A stretch of 42,473 nucleotides of DNA, taken from contig JAGCJJ010000061.1 in the NCBI GenBank assembly GCA_017648065.1, positions 1 to 42,473 on the forward strand, given 5' to 3'. Position numbers and translations under genes: made by a program. The stretch comes from Kiritimatiellia bacterium (lineage in GTDB: Bacteria; Verrucomicrobiota; Kiritimatiellia; RFP12; UBA3636). Positions 32,911 to 41,999 of the stretch are shown here, in pieces. The stretch's first letter is position 1. Each line of letters opens with the position of its first letter. The notes below the pieces were generated by a model. That model ran no database searches, had not been told where the DNA came from, and worked only from the letters and a program-made list of their open reading frames with translations.

Positions 32911-32939
32911 TTGCGAAACATTAAATTTTATGATAAAAT
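32911..32939 (+). promoter_or_regulatory. Promoter of tadB
   Basis: TTGCGA (32911-32916), 17-base spacer, TAAAAT (32934-32939). Transcription would start about 35 bases before the tadB ATG. Confidence 0.7.
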
Positions 32940-32981
32940 ACATAGTATTTTAAGGCGTCTTTATTAGCGTGTGAGGTTTCT

Positions 32982-33869
32982 ATGGATATTATTACAATTT
33001 TTATTATGGTGCTTGTGGCAGCGTGCTTTACTGGGTTCGCTTATGCTGCTTTGTCTGCCTTCTCTACAGCAGCACAATCCTATAACAACACCTATACAAA
33101 GGAAACATCTCGCTCACTGGAGGATATGTTCCTCTTTATTCCACCACGACGCATTGCCGAAATCTCATGGTTGGCAGCAATTATTGTTTCTTTGTTTTCT
33201 TTTATCATGACAGGTGGAATTTCTGGTACTCTTTTCCAGGTGATGATTCGCATCCTAATCTGCTTGATTTTGGGATGCAGTGTTTTGTTTCTTCCCCGCT
33301 ATGTAATTATGTGGTTGAAGATACGCCGTAGAAATCGCTTTAATATTCAGCTTGTTGAAGCTCTCACAAGCATGAGTAATGCAATGAAGTCTGGCTTTAG
33401 TATTATGCAAGCAATGGAGCATGTTGTTGCTAATGGAGAAAGCCCAATCTCAGAAGAATTTGAAACAATGCTCCATCAAACACGTGTTGGTGTTGGCTTC
33501 CAAGAGGCATTGCGCAATATGGATCGCCGCGTAGGCAGTGAGGATTTAACACTGGTTGTGCTTTCTATTGAAACAGCACGTAAGACAGGTGGTAATCTGA
33601 CAGAAATTTTCTCCTCAATCAGCCACACAATTCGTGAGCGTATGCGTATTGAGAAGCGTATTGATACTCTTACAGCACAGGGACGTCTTCAAGGTATTGT
33701 GTTGAGCTTAATGCCAATTGTGATTGGCCTTGTTCTTCACATTTTAGAGCCAGGCTTATTTGGACCATTTTTAAAATCAACGGTTGGTATTATTTGCCTG
33801 TTCGTTGTAGCAATTATGTTGATTTTAGGTGCATTAACTATTCGCAAGATTGTGAAGATAGATATTTAG
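32982..33869 (+). CDS. Type II secretion F-domain protein (TadB-like)
   Basis: 295 residues. Inner-membrane platform protein of a Tad/type IVc pilus or type II secretion machine. The N-terminal membrane segment (about 5-30), a second near 65-100, and the F domain (NIQLVEALTSMSNAMKSGFSIMQAMEHV, then a second pair of helices) match TadB. Membrane segments close the protein at about 245-290. The ATPase, TadC and pilin genes are not adjacent. A prepilin peptidase lies 6.5 kb downstream at 40361. Own promoter at 32911. Confidence 0.85.
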   Translation: MDIITIFIMVLVAACFTGFAYAALSAFSTAAQSYNNTYTKETSRSLEDMFLFIPPRRIAEISWLAAIIVSLFSFIMTGGISGTLFQVMIRILICLILGCSVLFLPRYVIMWLKIRRRNRFNIQLVEALTSMSNAMKSGFSIMQAMEHVVANGESPISEEFETMLHQTRVGVGFQEALRNMDRRVGSEDLTLVVLSIETARKTGGNLTEIFSSISHTIRERMRIEKRIDTLTAQGRLQGIVLSLMPIVIGLVLHILEPGLFGPFLKSTVGIICLFVVAIMLILGALTIRKIVKIDI

Positions 33870-33914
33870 CAGTTGCCTAAAACGAATTTTAAAATATTAA
33901 CTTAAAGGAGTACG

Positions 33915-36230
33915 ATGAAATATTCATCAAAGATAGCTACTGAGCTAGGATTAAAGGAATTTCAGGTTGAGGCTGTTGCAGCACTTTTGGCTGCTGATGC
34001 AACAGTTCCATTTATTGCACGTTATCGTAAAGAGCAGACTGGCTCTATGGACGAAGTGCAGATTTCTGAGGTGCGTGATCGCATGGCAAAGCTTAAGGAG
34101 TTAGATGACCGCCGCGATTCTATTATTGCATCTCTTACTGAGCGTAATCTTCTTACAGATGAGCTGGCAGAGAAAATTGCTCTTGCTGAGAGCCTCACTG
34201 TGCTAGAGGATATTTATTTGCCATTCAGACCTAAGCGCAGAACAAAGGCAATGATTGCTCGTGAGCGCGGTCTTGAACCTCTGGCAATAGCACTTATGGC
34301 ACAGGATGGTGCTGTGTCAGCAGAAGAGCTTGCTGCACAATATATCGATGCAAGCAAGGAGGTGCCTGATGCACTTACAGCACTAGCTGGTGCTCGCGAT
34401 ATTATTGCAGAGCAGATTAACGAGGATTCTGAGGCTCGTGCCGAGATGCGTGATTTCTATGCTCGCAGTGCAATGATTACAACAAAGGTAATCGAAGGCA
34501 AAGAGGAAGAGGGTGCAAAGTTCAGCGATTACTTCGAGTGCTCTGACCCAGTAGCAGGAATTTCTGGCCATCGCTTGCTTGCTATGTTCCGTGCAGAGAA
34601 GGAAGGCTTTATTTCTATTTCATGTCGCCCAGAAGCAGAAGAAGCAATTGATTTATTAAAGCGTCGCTTTGTTTCTGGAAAGAGCAGTCTGTCAGATCAA
34701 GTTGCTCAGGCAGCTGAGGCAGGCTATAAGCGTCTAATGGCTCCTTCAATGGAGGTTGAGCTACGTATGAATTTGTTCAATAAGGCAGGCGATGAGGCTA
34801 TTGTTGTTTTTGCAGCAAATCTTCGTGAACTTCTAATGGCTTCTCCATTAGGACGCAAGGCTGTGCTTGCTATTGACCCAGGTATTCGTACAGGCTGCAA
34901 GGTTGTGTGCCTTGATCCTCAGGGCAAGCTTTTGTATGATTGCGTAATTCAGCTTGCAGCATCAGATGTACAGCGCCGTGAGGCAGCTGGAATAATTTCA
35001 GCATTGTGTCAGCGTTACAATATTGAGGCTATCGCTGTAGGTAATGGAACATATGGTCGCGAAGCAATTGATTTTGTTCGCTCAATTGGCTTGCCTCCAA
35101 CAATGGTTATTGTTTCAGTGAACGAGAGTGGTGCATCAATTTACTCTGCTTCTGAGGTTGCTCGTGAAGAATTTCCTGATAAGGATGTCACAGTTCGTGG
35201 TAGTGTCTCAATCGGACGCCGCTTGATGGATCCATTGGCTGAGCTTGTAAAGTTGGATCCTAAATCAATTGGTGTTGGTCAATATCAGCACGATGTTGAT
35301 CAGACAAAGCTTAAGGCTTCGCTTGATGATGTGGTAATGTCATGCGTAAACTCAGTAGGCGTAGAGGTAAATACAGCAAGCCGCCAGCTTCTGACTTATG
35401 TTTCTGGTATTGGTCCAACAATTGCAGAAAATATTGTGAAGTATCGTGATGAGAATGGTCCATTCAAAGCACGTAAGGATTTGCTCAAGGTACCTCGTTT
35501 AGGTAATAAGGCATTTGAGCAGTGCGCAGGATTTATGCGTATTGCTGATTCAAAAAATCCACTTGATGCAAGTGCAGTTCATCCTGAGCGCTATGATCTG
35601 GTAGGTCAGATGGCAAAGGATATGGGCTGCGAAGTCGCAACACTTATGAAGGATTCTTCTCTTATCTCAAAGATTAACATTAAGAATTATGTAACTGATG
35701 AGATTGGTTTGCCAACGCTTAACGATATTATCTCTGAGCTAGCAAAGCCTGGCCGTGATCCTCGTAAGGAATTTGAGGTATTTAATTTTGCTGAAGGCAT
35801 AATGAAGCCATCAGATTTGTCTGCAGGTATGAAGCTTCCTGGCATCGTTACAAATGTTACAAACTTTGGTGCATTTGTTGATGTTGGTGTTCATCAGGAT
35901 GGTCTTGTTCATATCAGCGAATTGTCTGATAACTTTGTGTCAAATCCAGCAGATGTTTTGAAGGTTGGACAGAAGGTTGAGGTTACTGTGCTTGCTGTTG
36001 ATGAGCAGCGCAATCGTATTTCTCTGTCTATGAAGAGCATTCCTGGATCTGGTGCCGCTGGTGGTGGAATGCGCCGTGAACGCCGTGATGCGCCTGCAGG
36101 ACAAAATGGACGCAACGACAGCCGCCGCATGGAGCGTCGCGATAATTATAATCGCCGCGACAACAATCGCAATGGCGGAGGCGGTGGCTTTGGCAGCCTA
36201 GGCAGTGCATTTGGTAATCTTGGATTTTAA
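33915..36230 (+). CDS. tex: Tex-family RNA-binding transcription accessory protein
   Basis: 771 residues. Tex binds nucleic acid and affects transcription and stress responses. In order: the N-terminal helical domain with PFIARYRKEQTGSMDE (about 32-47), the YqgF-like nuclease fold (LAIDPGIRTGCKVVCLDPQGK), helix-hairpin-helix repeats (YVSGIGPTIAENIVKYRDENG and LLKVPRLGNKAFEQ), and the S1 domain (GMKLPGIVTNVTNFGAFVDVG). The last 60 residues are an Arg/Gly/Asn/Asp-rich tail (RRERRDAPAGQNGRNDSRR onward) ending in GGGGGFGSLGS. AGGAG precedes the start. The RG tail is longer than in most Tex proteins. Confidence 0.95.
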   Translation: MKYSSKIATELGLKEFQVEAVAALLAADATVPFIARYRKEQTGSMDEVQISEVRDRMAKLKELDDRRDSIIASLTERNLLTDELAEKIALAESLTVLEDIYLPFRPKRRTKAMIARERGLEPLAIALMAQDGAVSAEELAAQYIDASKEVPDALTALAGARDIIAEQINEDSEARAEMRDFYARSAMITTKVIEGKEEEGAKFSDYFECSDPVAGISGHRLLAMFRAEKEGFISISCRPEAEEAIDLLKRRFVSGKSSLSDQVAQAAEAGYKRLMAPSMEVELRMNLFNKAGDEAIVVFAANLRELLMASPLGRKAVLAIDPGIRTGCKVVCLDPQGKLLYDCVIQLAASDVQRREAAGIISALCQRYNIEAIAVGNGTYGREAIDFVRSIGLPPTMVIVSVNESGASIYSASEVAREEFPDKDVTVRGSVSIGRRLMDPLAELVKLDPKSIGVGQYQHDVDQTKLKASLDDVVMSCVNSVGVEVNTASRQLLTYVSGIGPTIAENIVKYRDENGPFKARKDLLKVPRLGNKAFEQCAGFMRIADSKNPLDASAVHPERYDLVGQMAKDMGCEVATLMKDSSLISKINIKNYVTDEIGLPTLNDIISELAKPGRDPRKEFEVFNFAEGIMKPSDLSAGMKLPGIVTNVTNFGAFVDVGVHQDGLVHISELSDNFVSNPADVLKVGQKVEVTVLAVDEQRNRISLSMKSIPGSGAAGGGMRRERRDAPAGQNGRNDSRRMERRDNYNRRDNNRNGGGGGFGSLGSAFGNLGF

Positions 36231-36280
36231 TTAGAGCTAATTGGTCAATATTTTGATTGATTAGAGGAGATAAGTTTATC

Positions 36281-37696
36281 ATGAAAAAAATTAATCTTTC
36301 CCGTAAAGCGCGATGGGTGTTAATGGTTGTTCTTGCAATTATTGTTTTTGCAATTGCATCATTCTTCCAAAAGCGTTCAAAGGATTTGCATGCTTGGCCA
36401 ACACCTCTCATTACGGGAGAATGCATTGGAGCAACACCTGAGAATCTTGACCTTATTTCGCATTTAGAAGCAAAGGAACTACTTGCTTCTAATAAGGCTC
36501 AATCACCTCAGCTTACTCAAGTATATCGTCATTATCTTATCAATGGCTATTCGCAAGAGTTTGTTGTTCCTTATGCTGCTGCTCGTGCCCAAGAGCTGGC
36601 ACCAATTCATGATAAGCTTACTGCACTTCTTGATCAAAAGCCAGGCTTTGATGCAACAGAATATGGAGCAGTTCCATTTACAGAGGTTTCTCTATTGTTA
36701 ATGGAGTATCAGCTTCTTAAAAATATTCAAGCAGCAGGTCAGTTGGAAACTCATCCTACACCAGAATATCAACGCGAAGCAATGTCGCTTTGGCTTAAGC
36801 CTTTGCATTATATGCATACATCCTTACGTGGTACTGGTGTGTTTGGTCGTGGCCTTGCCGCAGAAATTGCACGCACCTTTTCTGCAGAAGTTCGCATGGG
36901 TGCAGAGAAGCATGCATTTACTTATGACCAAGTAAAGGAATTTAATTCTGAGGTTCGCAAATATCTTTATGCTCCTGATTCTTTGGAGCAAGCAATACGT
37001 GATGACTATAAAGCATTTTCTGGTGCAGCGATGGCAATGTATGATCAAATGTCAGGTGCGCCTGCAAATGAAATTTATGGAGGTAAGCGCATTGGTGGTG
37101 TTACAGGGCTTTATGTTAAAATGCTAGGTGGCTCTCCAACAGAAACACAAAAGCATCTTGATGGTGTTTTCTCTTGTTTGATTGTTAATGCTCGTAAGCC
37201 ATATACACCAACAAGCATTTTAGAAGGTTTGCCAGCATGGTGTCATGGCATTGAGAGTGGACCATATACAGTAGACCCAATTGGCGAAGCAATTATGACA
37301 GCATATCTTTCTCAGGTGCGCACAGTGTCAGCAATCGTTTGTCATTACGAAACAGAGCTTCGTGCAACAATGCTAAGCTTTGCTATCAATGCGTATAGAC
37401 ATACAAATGGAGCATATCCGGCATCTCTTCATGAATTGGTTGCAGAAGGTCTTTTAGAAAAGGATGATCTTGTAGATCCATTCTCATTGAATCGTTCTAC
37501 AGAGTTGCAATATTTATTAGATAACAATGGTGCCTCTTGGCGCATTTATAGTGTTGGTGTAGATCAAAAAGATAATGGTGGTGTACTACCAATACTTAAT
37601 GCAGATTCAAAGAATCAGGCAGAGCTAGAGCGTTCTGATTTAGTATATCAATCAGGTGAGCGTGAGAGAAGAATTAAGGCTTCTCAGAGACCATAA
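36281..37696 (+). CDS. Membrane-anchored protein with pseudopilin-like C-terminus
   Basis: 471 residues from ATG 36281, chosen because GAGGAG lies at 36264-36269; a TTG at 36257 would start before it. A single N-terminal membrane anchor (WVLMVVLAIIVFAIASFF, about 8-30) is followed by a large extracytoplasmic domain without known motifs. The end (about 375-450, AYRHTNGAYPASLHELV, DPFSLNRSTELQYL and WRIYSVGVDQKDNGG) is the pattern seen at the C-terminus of type II secretion G proteins and of many Planctomycetota-Verrucomicrobiota hypothetical proteins. Function unknown; it may interact with a pilus-like apparatus. Confidence 0.72.
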   Translation: MKKINLSRKARWVLMVVLAIIVFAIASFFQKRSKDLHAWPTPLITGECIGATPENLDLISHLEAKELLASNKAQSPQLTQVYRHYLINGYSQEFVVPYAAARAQELAPIHDKLTALLDQKPGFDATEYGAVPFTEVSLLLMEYQLLKNIQAAGQLETHPTPEYQREAMSLWLKPLHYMHTSLRGTGVFGRGLAAEIARTFSAEVRMGAEKHAFTYDQVKEFNSEVRKYLYAPDSLEQAIRDDYKAFSGAAMAMYDQMSGAPANEIYGGKRIGGVTGLYVKMLGGSPTETQKHLDGVFSCLIVNARKPYTPTSILEGLPAWCHGIESGPYTVDPIGEAIMTAYLSQVRTVSAIVCHYETELRATMLSFAINAYRHTNGAYPASLHELVAEGLLEKDDLVDPFSLNRSTELQYLLDNNGASWRIYSVGVDQKDNGGVLPILNADSKNQAELERSDLVYQSGERERRIKASQRP

Positions 37697-37759
37697 AATA
37701 ATTTTCAAATTTAATTCATAAAAATAAAACTAACAAATATAGGGAAAGAAAAGAACATT

Positions 37760-39439
37760 ATGACAGCATTAGAAGAACCAGCAGGTAATGAAGGTATCAA
37801 GGCACGTGTAAGTGCAATTAAAATTGTGGCACAGTGGATGGAGACAGGCGATTTCCCAGATCGTCAGCTATCTTTTGTTGCTCCTGTTTGCCGTGGCTTT
37901 GCAATGGATTTAGTTTATACAACATTGCGCAATGTACGCCTGCTTGACAGTATTGTTTCTGATTATATTACAAAACAGCCAAATCACACAGTGATGGCAG
38001 CAATACTTCTTGGTGCTTGCCAAATCTTTAAGCTTGAAAATATGGCTGAGCATGCAGCTGTGCATGCAACAGTTGAGGCACTTAAAAAGGCAGGTGAGCC
38101 AAATTCTGCAGGCTTTGTAAATGCTGTATTACGTAATTTGCTACGCGCACGAGATGTAATTGAAATTAACATGAAGGTGCTTCCTTTGGCAATTCGTGAA
38201 TCACATCCAGATGAGCAAGTAGAGCGTTGGGTAAAGCGCTTCGGTGAAGAAAAGACAGAGGCACTTTGTAAGTGGGATAATACATCTGCAAATGTAACTG
38301 TTTGCACAGTTCCTGGTGGCCCAACAGTTGCAGAGCTAGTATCAACATTTAATGCTGCAGGAGTTACAGCAGAGCCAGCAGAGGCAGCACCAAGCTATGC
38401 GGTTGTTGTACCTCATGGTTCACATGTAGATCAATTGCCAGGCTTTGAAGAAGGTGCATTTGCTGTGCAAGACCCTGCCACATTAGGTGCTGTTGAGTTG
38501 CTTGATGTTGCACCAGGTATGCGCGTATTAGATGCATGCTCAGCACCAGGAGGAAAGACTGTACAGGTTGCTTTGCGTATGTGTGGCGATGGCTATGTAT
38601 TGGCTGCAGATTGTTGGGCAGACCGTCTTGACCCACTACGTGAAAATCTTGCACGTTTTGGTCTTTCTGATTTTGTTGAGGTTCGCCAGTTAGATGCTCG
38701 CCGTGTTTCTCTGCAGGATGTAGAAGAGCGCTTTGATAGAATTCTGCTTGATGTACCTTGCAGCAATACAGGTGTGCAGCGCCGTAGAGCAGATGCAAAG
38801 TGGCGCTTTACACCAGATCGACTAAAGGAGCTTAATGATACTCAGTATGCAATTCTTTCTAATGCAGCTAAGCTTCTTCAATCAGGTGGTAAGCTAGTCT
38901 ATAGCACATGCTCATTGGAGAAGGAAGAGAATGATGATATTGTTCGTAAATTCCTTAAGGAGCATCCTGAATTTACACGCGGCGAAGTTCGCTTCTCTAT
39001 GCCAGCAGTGTCAGGAATGGATGGTGCATATGCTGCATGTCTAATTCTTGATCCAAAATATAAACATCCAAAGGCAGAGAAACGCTCAGCATCACGTGAT
39101 GAGCGCGATTTCTCACGTGGTAAGCCATCACGTAGTGGCTCCTTTGGTCGCCCAGCAGCAAAAGGTCGCAGTAGAGATGATGGAGCAAAGCCTTTTGCAA
39201 AGAGAGGCGATAAGCGTGATTTCTCAAAGCCAGCTTTTGAAAAACCATTTGCTCAAAAGCGCAAAGAATTTGATTCGCCACGTCGCAATAATTTTGATGC
39301 TGCATCACGTGATGCAAAGTCAGAGAAGCCACGCAAGGAAAAGCGCTTTGACCCACGCCCACAAGCAGCACCTGTTGCAGAGCGCAGTGCACCTGCTGCT
39401 AAGAAGGCTCGCCCAACAACAGGAGATACACGATGGTAA
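37760..39439 (+). CDS. rsmB: 16S rRNA m5C967 methyltransferase
   Basis: 559 residues. RsmB adds a methyl group at C967 of 16S rRNA. An N-terminal NusB-like helical domain (about 10-150) precedes the SAM fold. Key motifs: DACSAPGGKT (about 258) for SAM, the two cysteines C334 in DVPCSNTG and C384 in STCSLEKEEND, spaced 50 residues apart as in E. coli RsmB. After residue 430 there is a 130-residue basic, low-complexity extension (RSASRDERDFSRGKPSRSGS and so on) absent from E. coli RsmB. It may bind ribosomal RNA. The stop overlaps the hslO start region by about seven bases. Confidence 0.94.
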   Translation: MTALEEPAGNEGIKARVSAIKIVAQWMETGDFPDRQLSFVAPVCRGFAMDLVYTTLRNVRLLDSIVSDYITKQPNHTVMAAILLGACQIFKLENMAEHAAVHATVEALKKAGEPNSAGFVNAVLRNLLRARDVIEINMKVLPLAIRESHPDEQVERWVKRFGEEKTEALCKWDNTSANVTVCTVPGGPTVAELVSTFNAAGVTAEPAEAAPSYAVVVPHGSHVDQLPGFEEGAFAVQDPATLGAVELLDVAPGMRVLDACSAPGGKTVQVALRMCGDGYVLAADCWADRLDPLRENLARFGLSDFVEVRQLDARRVSLQDVEERFDRILLDVPCSNTGVQRRRADAKWRFTPDRLKELNDTQYAILSNAAKLLQSGGKLVYSTCSLEKEENDDIVRKFLKEHPEFTRGEVRFSMPAVSGMDGAYAACLILDPKYKHPKAEKRSASRDERDFSRGKPSRSGSFGRPAAKGRSRDDGAKPFAKRGDKRDFSKPAFEKPFAQKRKEFDSPRRNNFDAASRDAKSEKPRKEKRFDPRPQAAPVAERSAPAAKKARPTTGDTRW

Positions 39440-40350
39440 TGAAGCGCTGGGCAGATGTCTGCCTCCAGGGAATTTGTCATGAATCGGGTCTCGGTTTTTT
39501 ATATTCTGAGGTTAGCGATAGTGCATGTGTTGTCGCTGCTCGTTTAGGATATAATGATTTTGATAAGGATACACTTTTAACTTTGTATTCTGCTTTTTCA
39601 ACATTGGCTTTGGTTCTCAATTCTGATGGTCTTGCATCTGTAGAAATAAATTGCTCTTCAAATGGCGCAATTGGGGGCTATCATATCAGAGTTACTCACA
39701 AAGGTGAGATTTGCGGCTATATTCACAATACTGGTTGTGAAATAAATCAAAAACAATTTGCTGGACTTGGTGATACAGAAATATTTAATTATTTCTACGG
39801 AAGCAATAGTAAGGTTGATATAATTCGTTATGACGACAAGAATAATAAGGTTGATGCATTTACATTAAATAATGTTTCTCCTTGGCCTGATGTCATATTG
39901 AAGCTTTGCATCCAAAAGTATATGAGATGCCCTGTTGAAACAATTGTAAATTCAAATATTGCGAACAATCAAAATTTTGGTCATGCAGTTGTAATATTCA
40001 ATAAGGCAGGCCCACGAGCAAATAATGTATTCAAGAGAGTTGCAAGTAAAGAGGGAGTTGATAAGATTGTTGAAATACTTTCTATTTGTCCATCAATTCA
40101 TGCTTTTCGTATTGAACTTGATTTACCAGATTTGATTTCTGGACCACCATTAATAATTCAACCAGGTTGCACTTGCAGTGAAAAGCTGGTGGCAGAAAAG
40201 TATAAGAGTGTTTCTGATATTGAGTTTATGCAGATAGGTAAGCTAGTGGAAGAAACAAAAAATAGTAAGCGTTATCGTTACGAATTTCGTTGTAACTGCT
40301 GTGGTAAGCTCTATACCTTAGAGCGTAGTTTCCCACTAGAGAAGGCATAG
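39433..40350 (+). CDS. hslO: Hsp33-like redox-regulated chaperone (divergent)
   Basis: 305 residues. Hsp33 is inactive until oxidative stress releases its zinc and forms disulfides. The C-terminal zinc site is kept: CxC at C246/C248 and CxxC at C287/C290, followed by GKLYTL as in the family. The linker between the pairs is 38 residues, longer than the usual 27-32. The N-terminal Hsp33 fold is recognisable by LYSAFSTLALVL and GAIGGYHIRVTHKGEICGYI, but identity looks low. The start overlaps rsmB: ATG 39433, or ATG 39439 overlapping the TAA as TAATG. The gene is probably translated by coupling to rsmB. Confidence 0.82.
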   Translation: MVMKRWADVCLQGICHESGLGFLYSEVSDSACVVAARLGYNDFDKDTLLTLYSAFSTLALVLNSDGLASVEINCSSNGAIGGYHIRVTHKGEICGYIHNTGCEINQKQFAGLGDTEIFNYFYGSNSKVDIIRYDDKNNKVDAFTLNNVSPWPDVILKLCIQKYMRCPVETIVNSNIANNQNFGHAVVIFNKAGPRANNVFKRVASKEGVDKIVEILSICPSIHAFRIELDLPDLISGPPLIIQPGCTCSEKLVAEKYKSVSDIEFMQIGKLVEETKNSKRYRYEFRCNCCGKLYTLERSFPLEKA

Positions 40351-40360
40351 GAGAAAAATT

Positions 40361-41248
40361 ATGATGCAGCTACCGTTACATTTTTGGTTGTTTGCGGCAA
40401 TTACAGCTGTTGTATTTGGTGCATGTGTTGGTTCATTTCTAAATGTATGTATTTATCGCATACCATTAGATCAGTCAGTGGTAACACCTCGCTCGCATTG
40501 TATGAGTTGCGGTAAGCTAATACCTTGGTATCACAATATCCCTGTGTTGAGCTATTTTATTTGTCGTGGAAAATGTTTTAATTGCAAGGAGCCATTTAGT
40601 TTTCGATATGCATTTGTTGAGCTGTTGACAGCATTGTTTTTTGTGCTTGTTGTAGCTGCATATCCACCAATAGGTGGGCACACAATTTTAGGAATGACGC
40701 AAATCTCTTTCCCTGCACTTGTTCCAATTTATTGGATATTTCTTTCAGGATTGATAGTTGCAACATTTGTAGACTTTGATCATTATATAATTCCTGATAG
40801 TGTATCTATTGGAGGAAGCATAGCTGGCATTATATTTTCATTTATGGTGCCAGAGCTTCATGGACAAAGTATTTGGTGGCAGGGTGGTCTTTACGGTATT
40901 TTAGGATTTGTTGCTGGCTTTGTTCCGCTTCAGTTATTGCGTCTTGGTTTTACATGGTATTTTAGAAAACGAGGAAGAATAGAGCAGGACGAATATGCAA
41001 TGGGCTTTGGTGATATAAAGCTTATGGGAGCAGTTGGAGCATTTTTAGGTTATCAAGCAGCGGGCTTCACAATTTTAGCAGGAGCATTTCTTGGTACAGT
41101 TATAGCATTGCCTTTATTACTTTGTGGTAAGCGTAAGCTATTGGACAAAATTCCATTTGGTCCTTATTTATCGCTTGGAGCAATAGTTTATCTTTTCTGG
41201 GGCGAAGCAATTATTGGCGCATATCTACGCTTGCTTATTGGCGGATAA
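40361..41248 (+). CDS. Prepilin peptidase (A24 family, bifunctional type)
   Basis: 295 residues. It cleaves and N-methylates prepilins at the inner membrane. The N-terminal segment includes GSFLNVCIYRIP, the four zinc-binding cysteines C47, C50, C72 and C75 (CMSC and CFNC) needed for the methylase part, and about seven membrane helices. The aspartyl protease residues are in VDFDHYIIPD (D138/D140) and the GxGD motif GFGDIKL. The full cysteine set is the PilD/GspO type, not the short TadV type, although the window also has a TadB. AGGAG upstream. Confidence 0.93.
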   Translation: MMQLPLHFWLFAAITAVVFGACVGSFLNVCIYRIPLDQSVVTPRSHCMSCGKLIPWYHNIPVLSYFICRGKCFNCKEPFSFRYAFVELLTALFFVLVVAAYPPIGGHTILGMTQISFPALVPIYWIFLSGLIVATFVDFDHYIIPDSVSIGGSIAGIIFSFMVPELHGQSIWWQGGLYGILGFVAGFVPLQLLRLGFTWYFRKRGRIEQDEYAMGFGDIKLMGAVGAFLGYQAAGFTILAGAFLGTVIALPLLLCGKRKLLDKIPFGPYLSLGAIVYLFWGEAIIGAYLRLLIGG

Positions 41249-41334
41249 GAAGATAGCTGATGTGGTTATATACTGTTTGATAGTTTATAAACACATGTTA
41301 AATTATTATATCTGAATTGAATGTTTTTTTAGCT

Positions 41335-41979
41335 TTATTCAAAGAGGTTTGTTAATTCTTTGATGCTTGGGAGAACAGTAGCTCCTGTTTTTAATAAGCG
41401 TTCGCGGGATTCATAACCACATTCAACAAGAATACAATTGCATCCTACAAAGTCAGCAACCTCTTTATCATGAGATGTGTCTCCAACAAGAATAATTTCG
41501 TTAGGAGGTAAATCCAAGCGTTTAATTAGACGATAAGCATTTTCTGCTTTTGATCCTGCTCCATGATCTGTTAATCCAACGATATTATCAAAATAGTGAA
41601 GAATACCATATTGCTCAACGGTTTTCTTTAGTGTGTTTTGTTCTGCAGCAGAAACAACAGACATTCCTATGCCTTGTTTCTTAAAGAAGGAAAGTGTTGG
41701 TATTGTCCAATCAAATAAATCCGTTGATGGTTCTGCAAGAAATGCTTTAATAAATGTATTAGACATTTCATCCCAGTTTTCTTTTTCCAAATCAAAGCCT
41801 AAAGCAATATAGTAATTGCGAGCAGGGAATGAAAATAGCTCTCGATGTTTTTCTATATCAACAAGAGGCATACCTCTTTGTTCAAGTAGGTAATTGATGC
41901 CTACAACTGCAGCAGTAACATCATTCTGTAAAGTACCATTCCAATCCCAAATTATGTGCTTTGGCTTTTTCTTTAACAT
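41335..41979 (-). CDS. HAD-family phosphatase (phosphoglycolate phosphatase-like)
   Basis: 214 residues. Haloacid dehalogenase fold: motif I is IIWDWNGTL (nucleophile D12; the second acid is N14, a common variant in this branch), motif II is SVVSAAEQ, motif III is the lysine in GSKAENAY, and motif IV is VGDTSHDKEVADFVG. The cap is helical and inserted after motif I, as in the Gph branch. Possible roles are removing phosphoglycolate or another small phosphate ester. The gene lies 20 bases after the amidase gene and converges with the prepilin peptidase gene. The substrate is not assignable. Confidence 0.88.
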   Translation of the reverse strand: MLKKKPKHIIWDWNGTLQNDVTAAVVGINYLLEQRGMPLVDIEKHRELFSFPARNYYIALGFDLEKENWDEMSNTFIKAFLAEPSTDLFDWTIPTLSFFKKQGIGMSVVSAAEQNTLKKTVEQYGILHYFDNIVGLTDHGAGSKAENAYRLIKRLDLPPNEIILVGDTSHDKEVADFVGCNCILVECGYESRERLLKTGATVLPSIKELTNLFE

Positions 41980-41999
41980 ACAATACCGCCTCTTATAAT

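Noticed and set aside
38364..38798. Long minus-strand and alternate-frame readings across rsmB (also 38997-39392 and 39048-39482)
   Set aside because: They lie wholly or largely inside rsmB, and their His/Gln/Leu-rich products are typical of wrong-frame translation of this codon usage.
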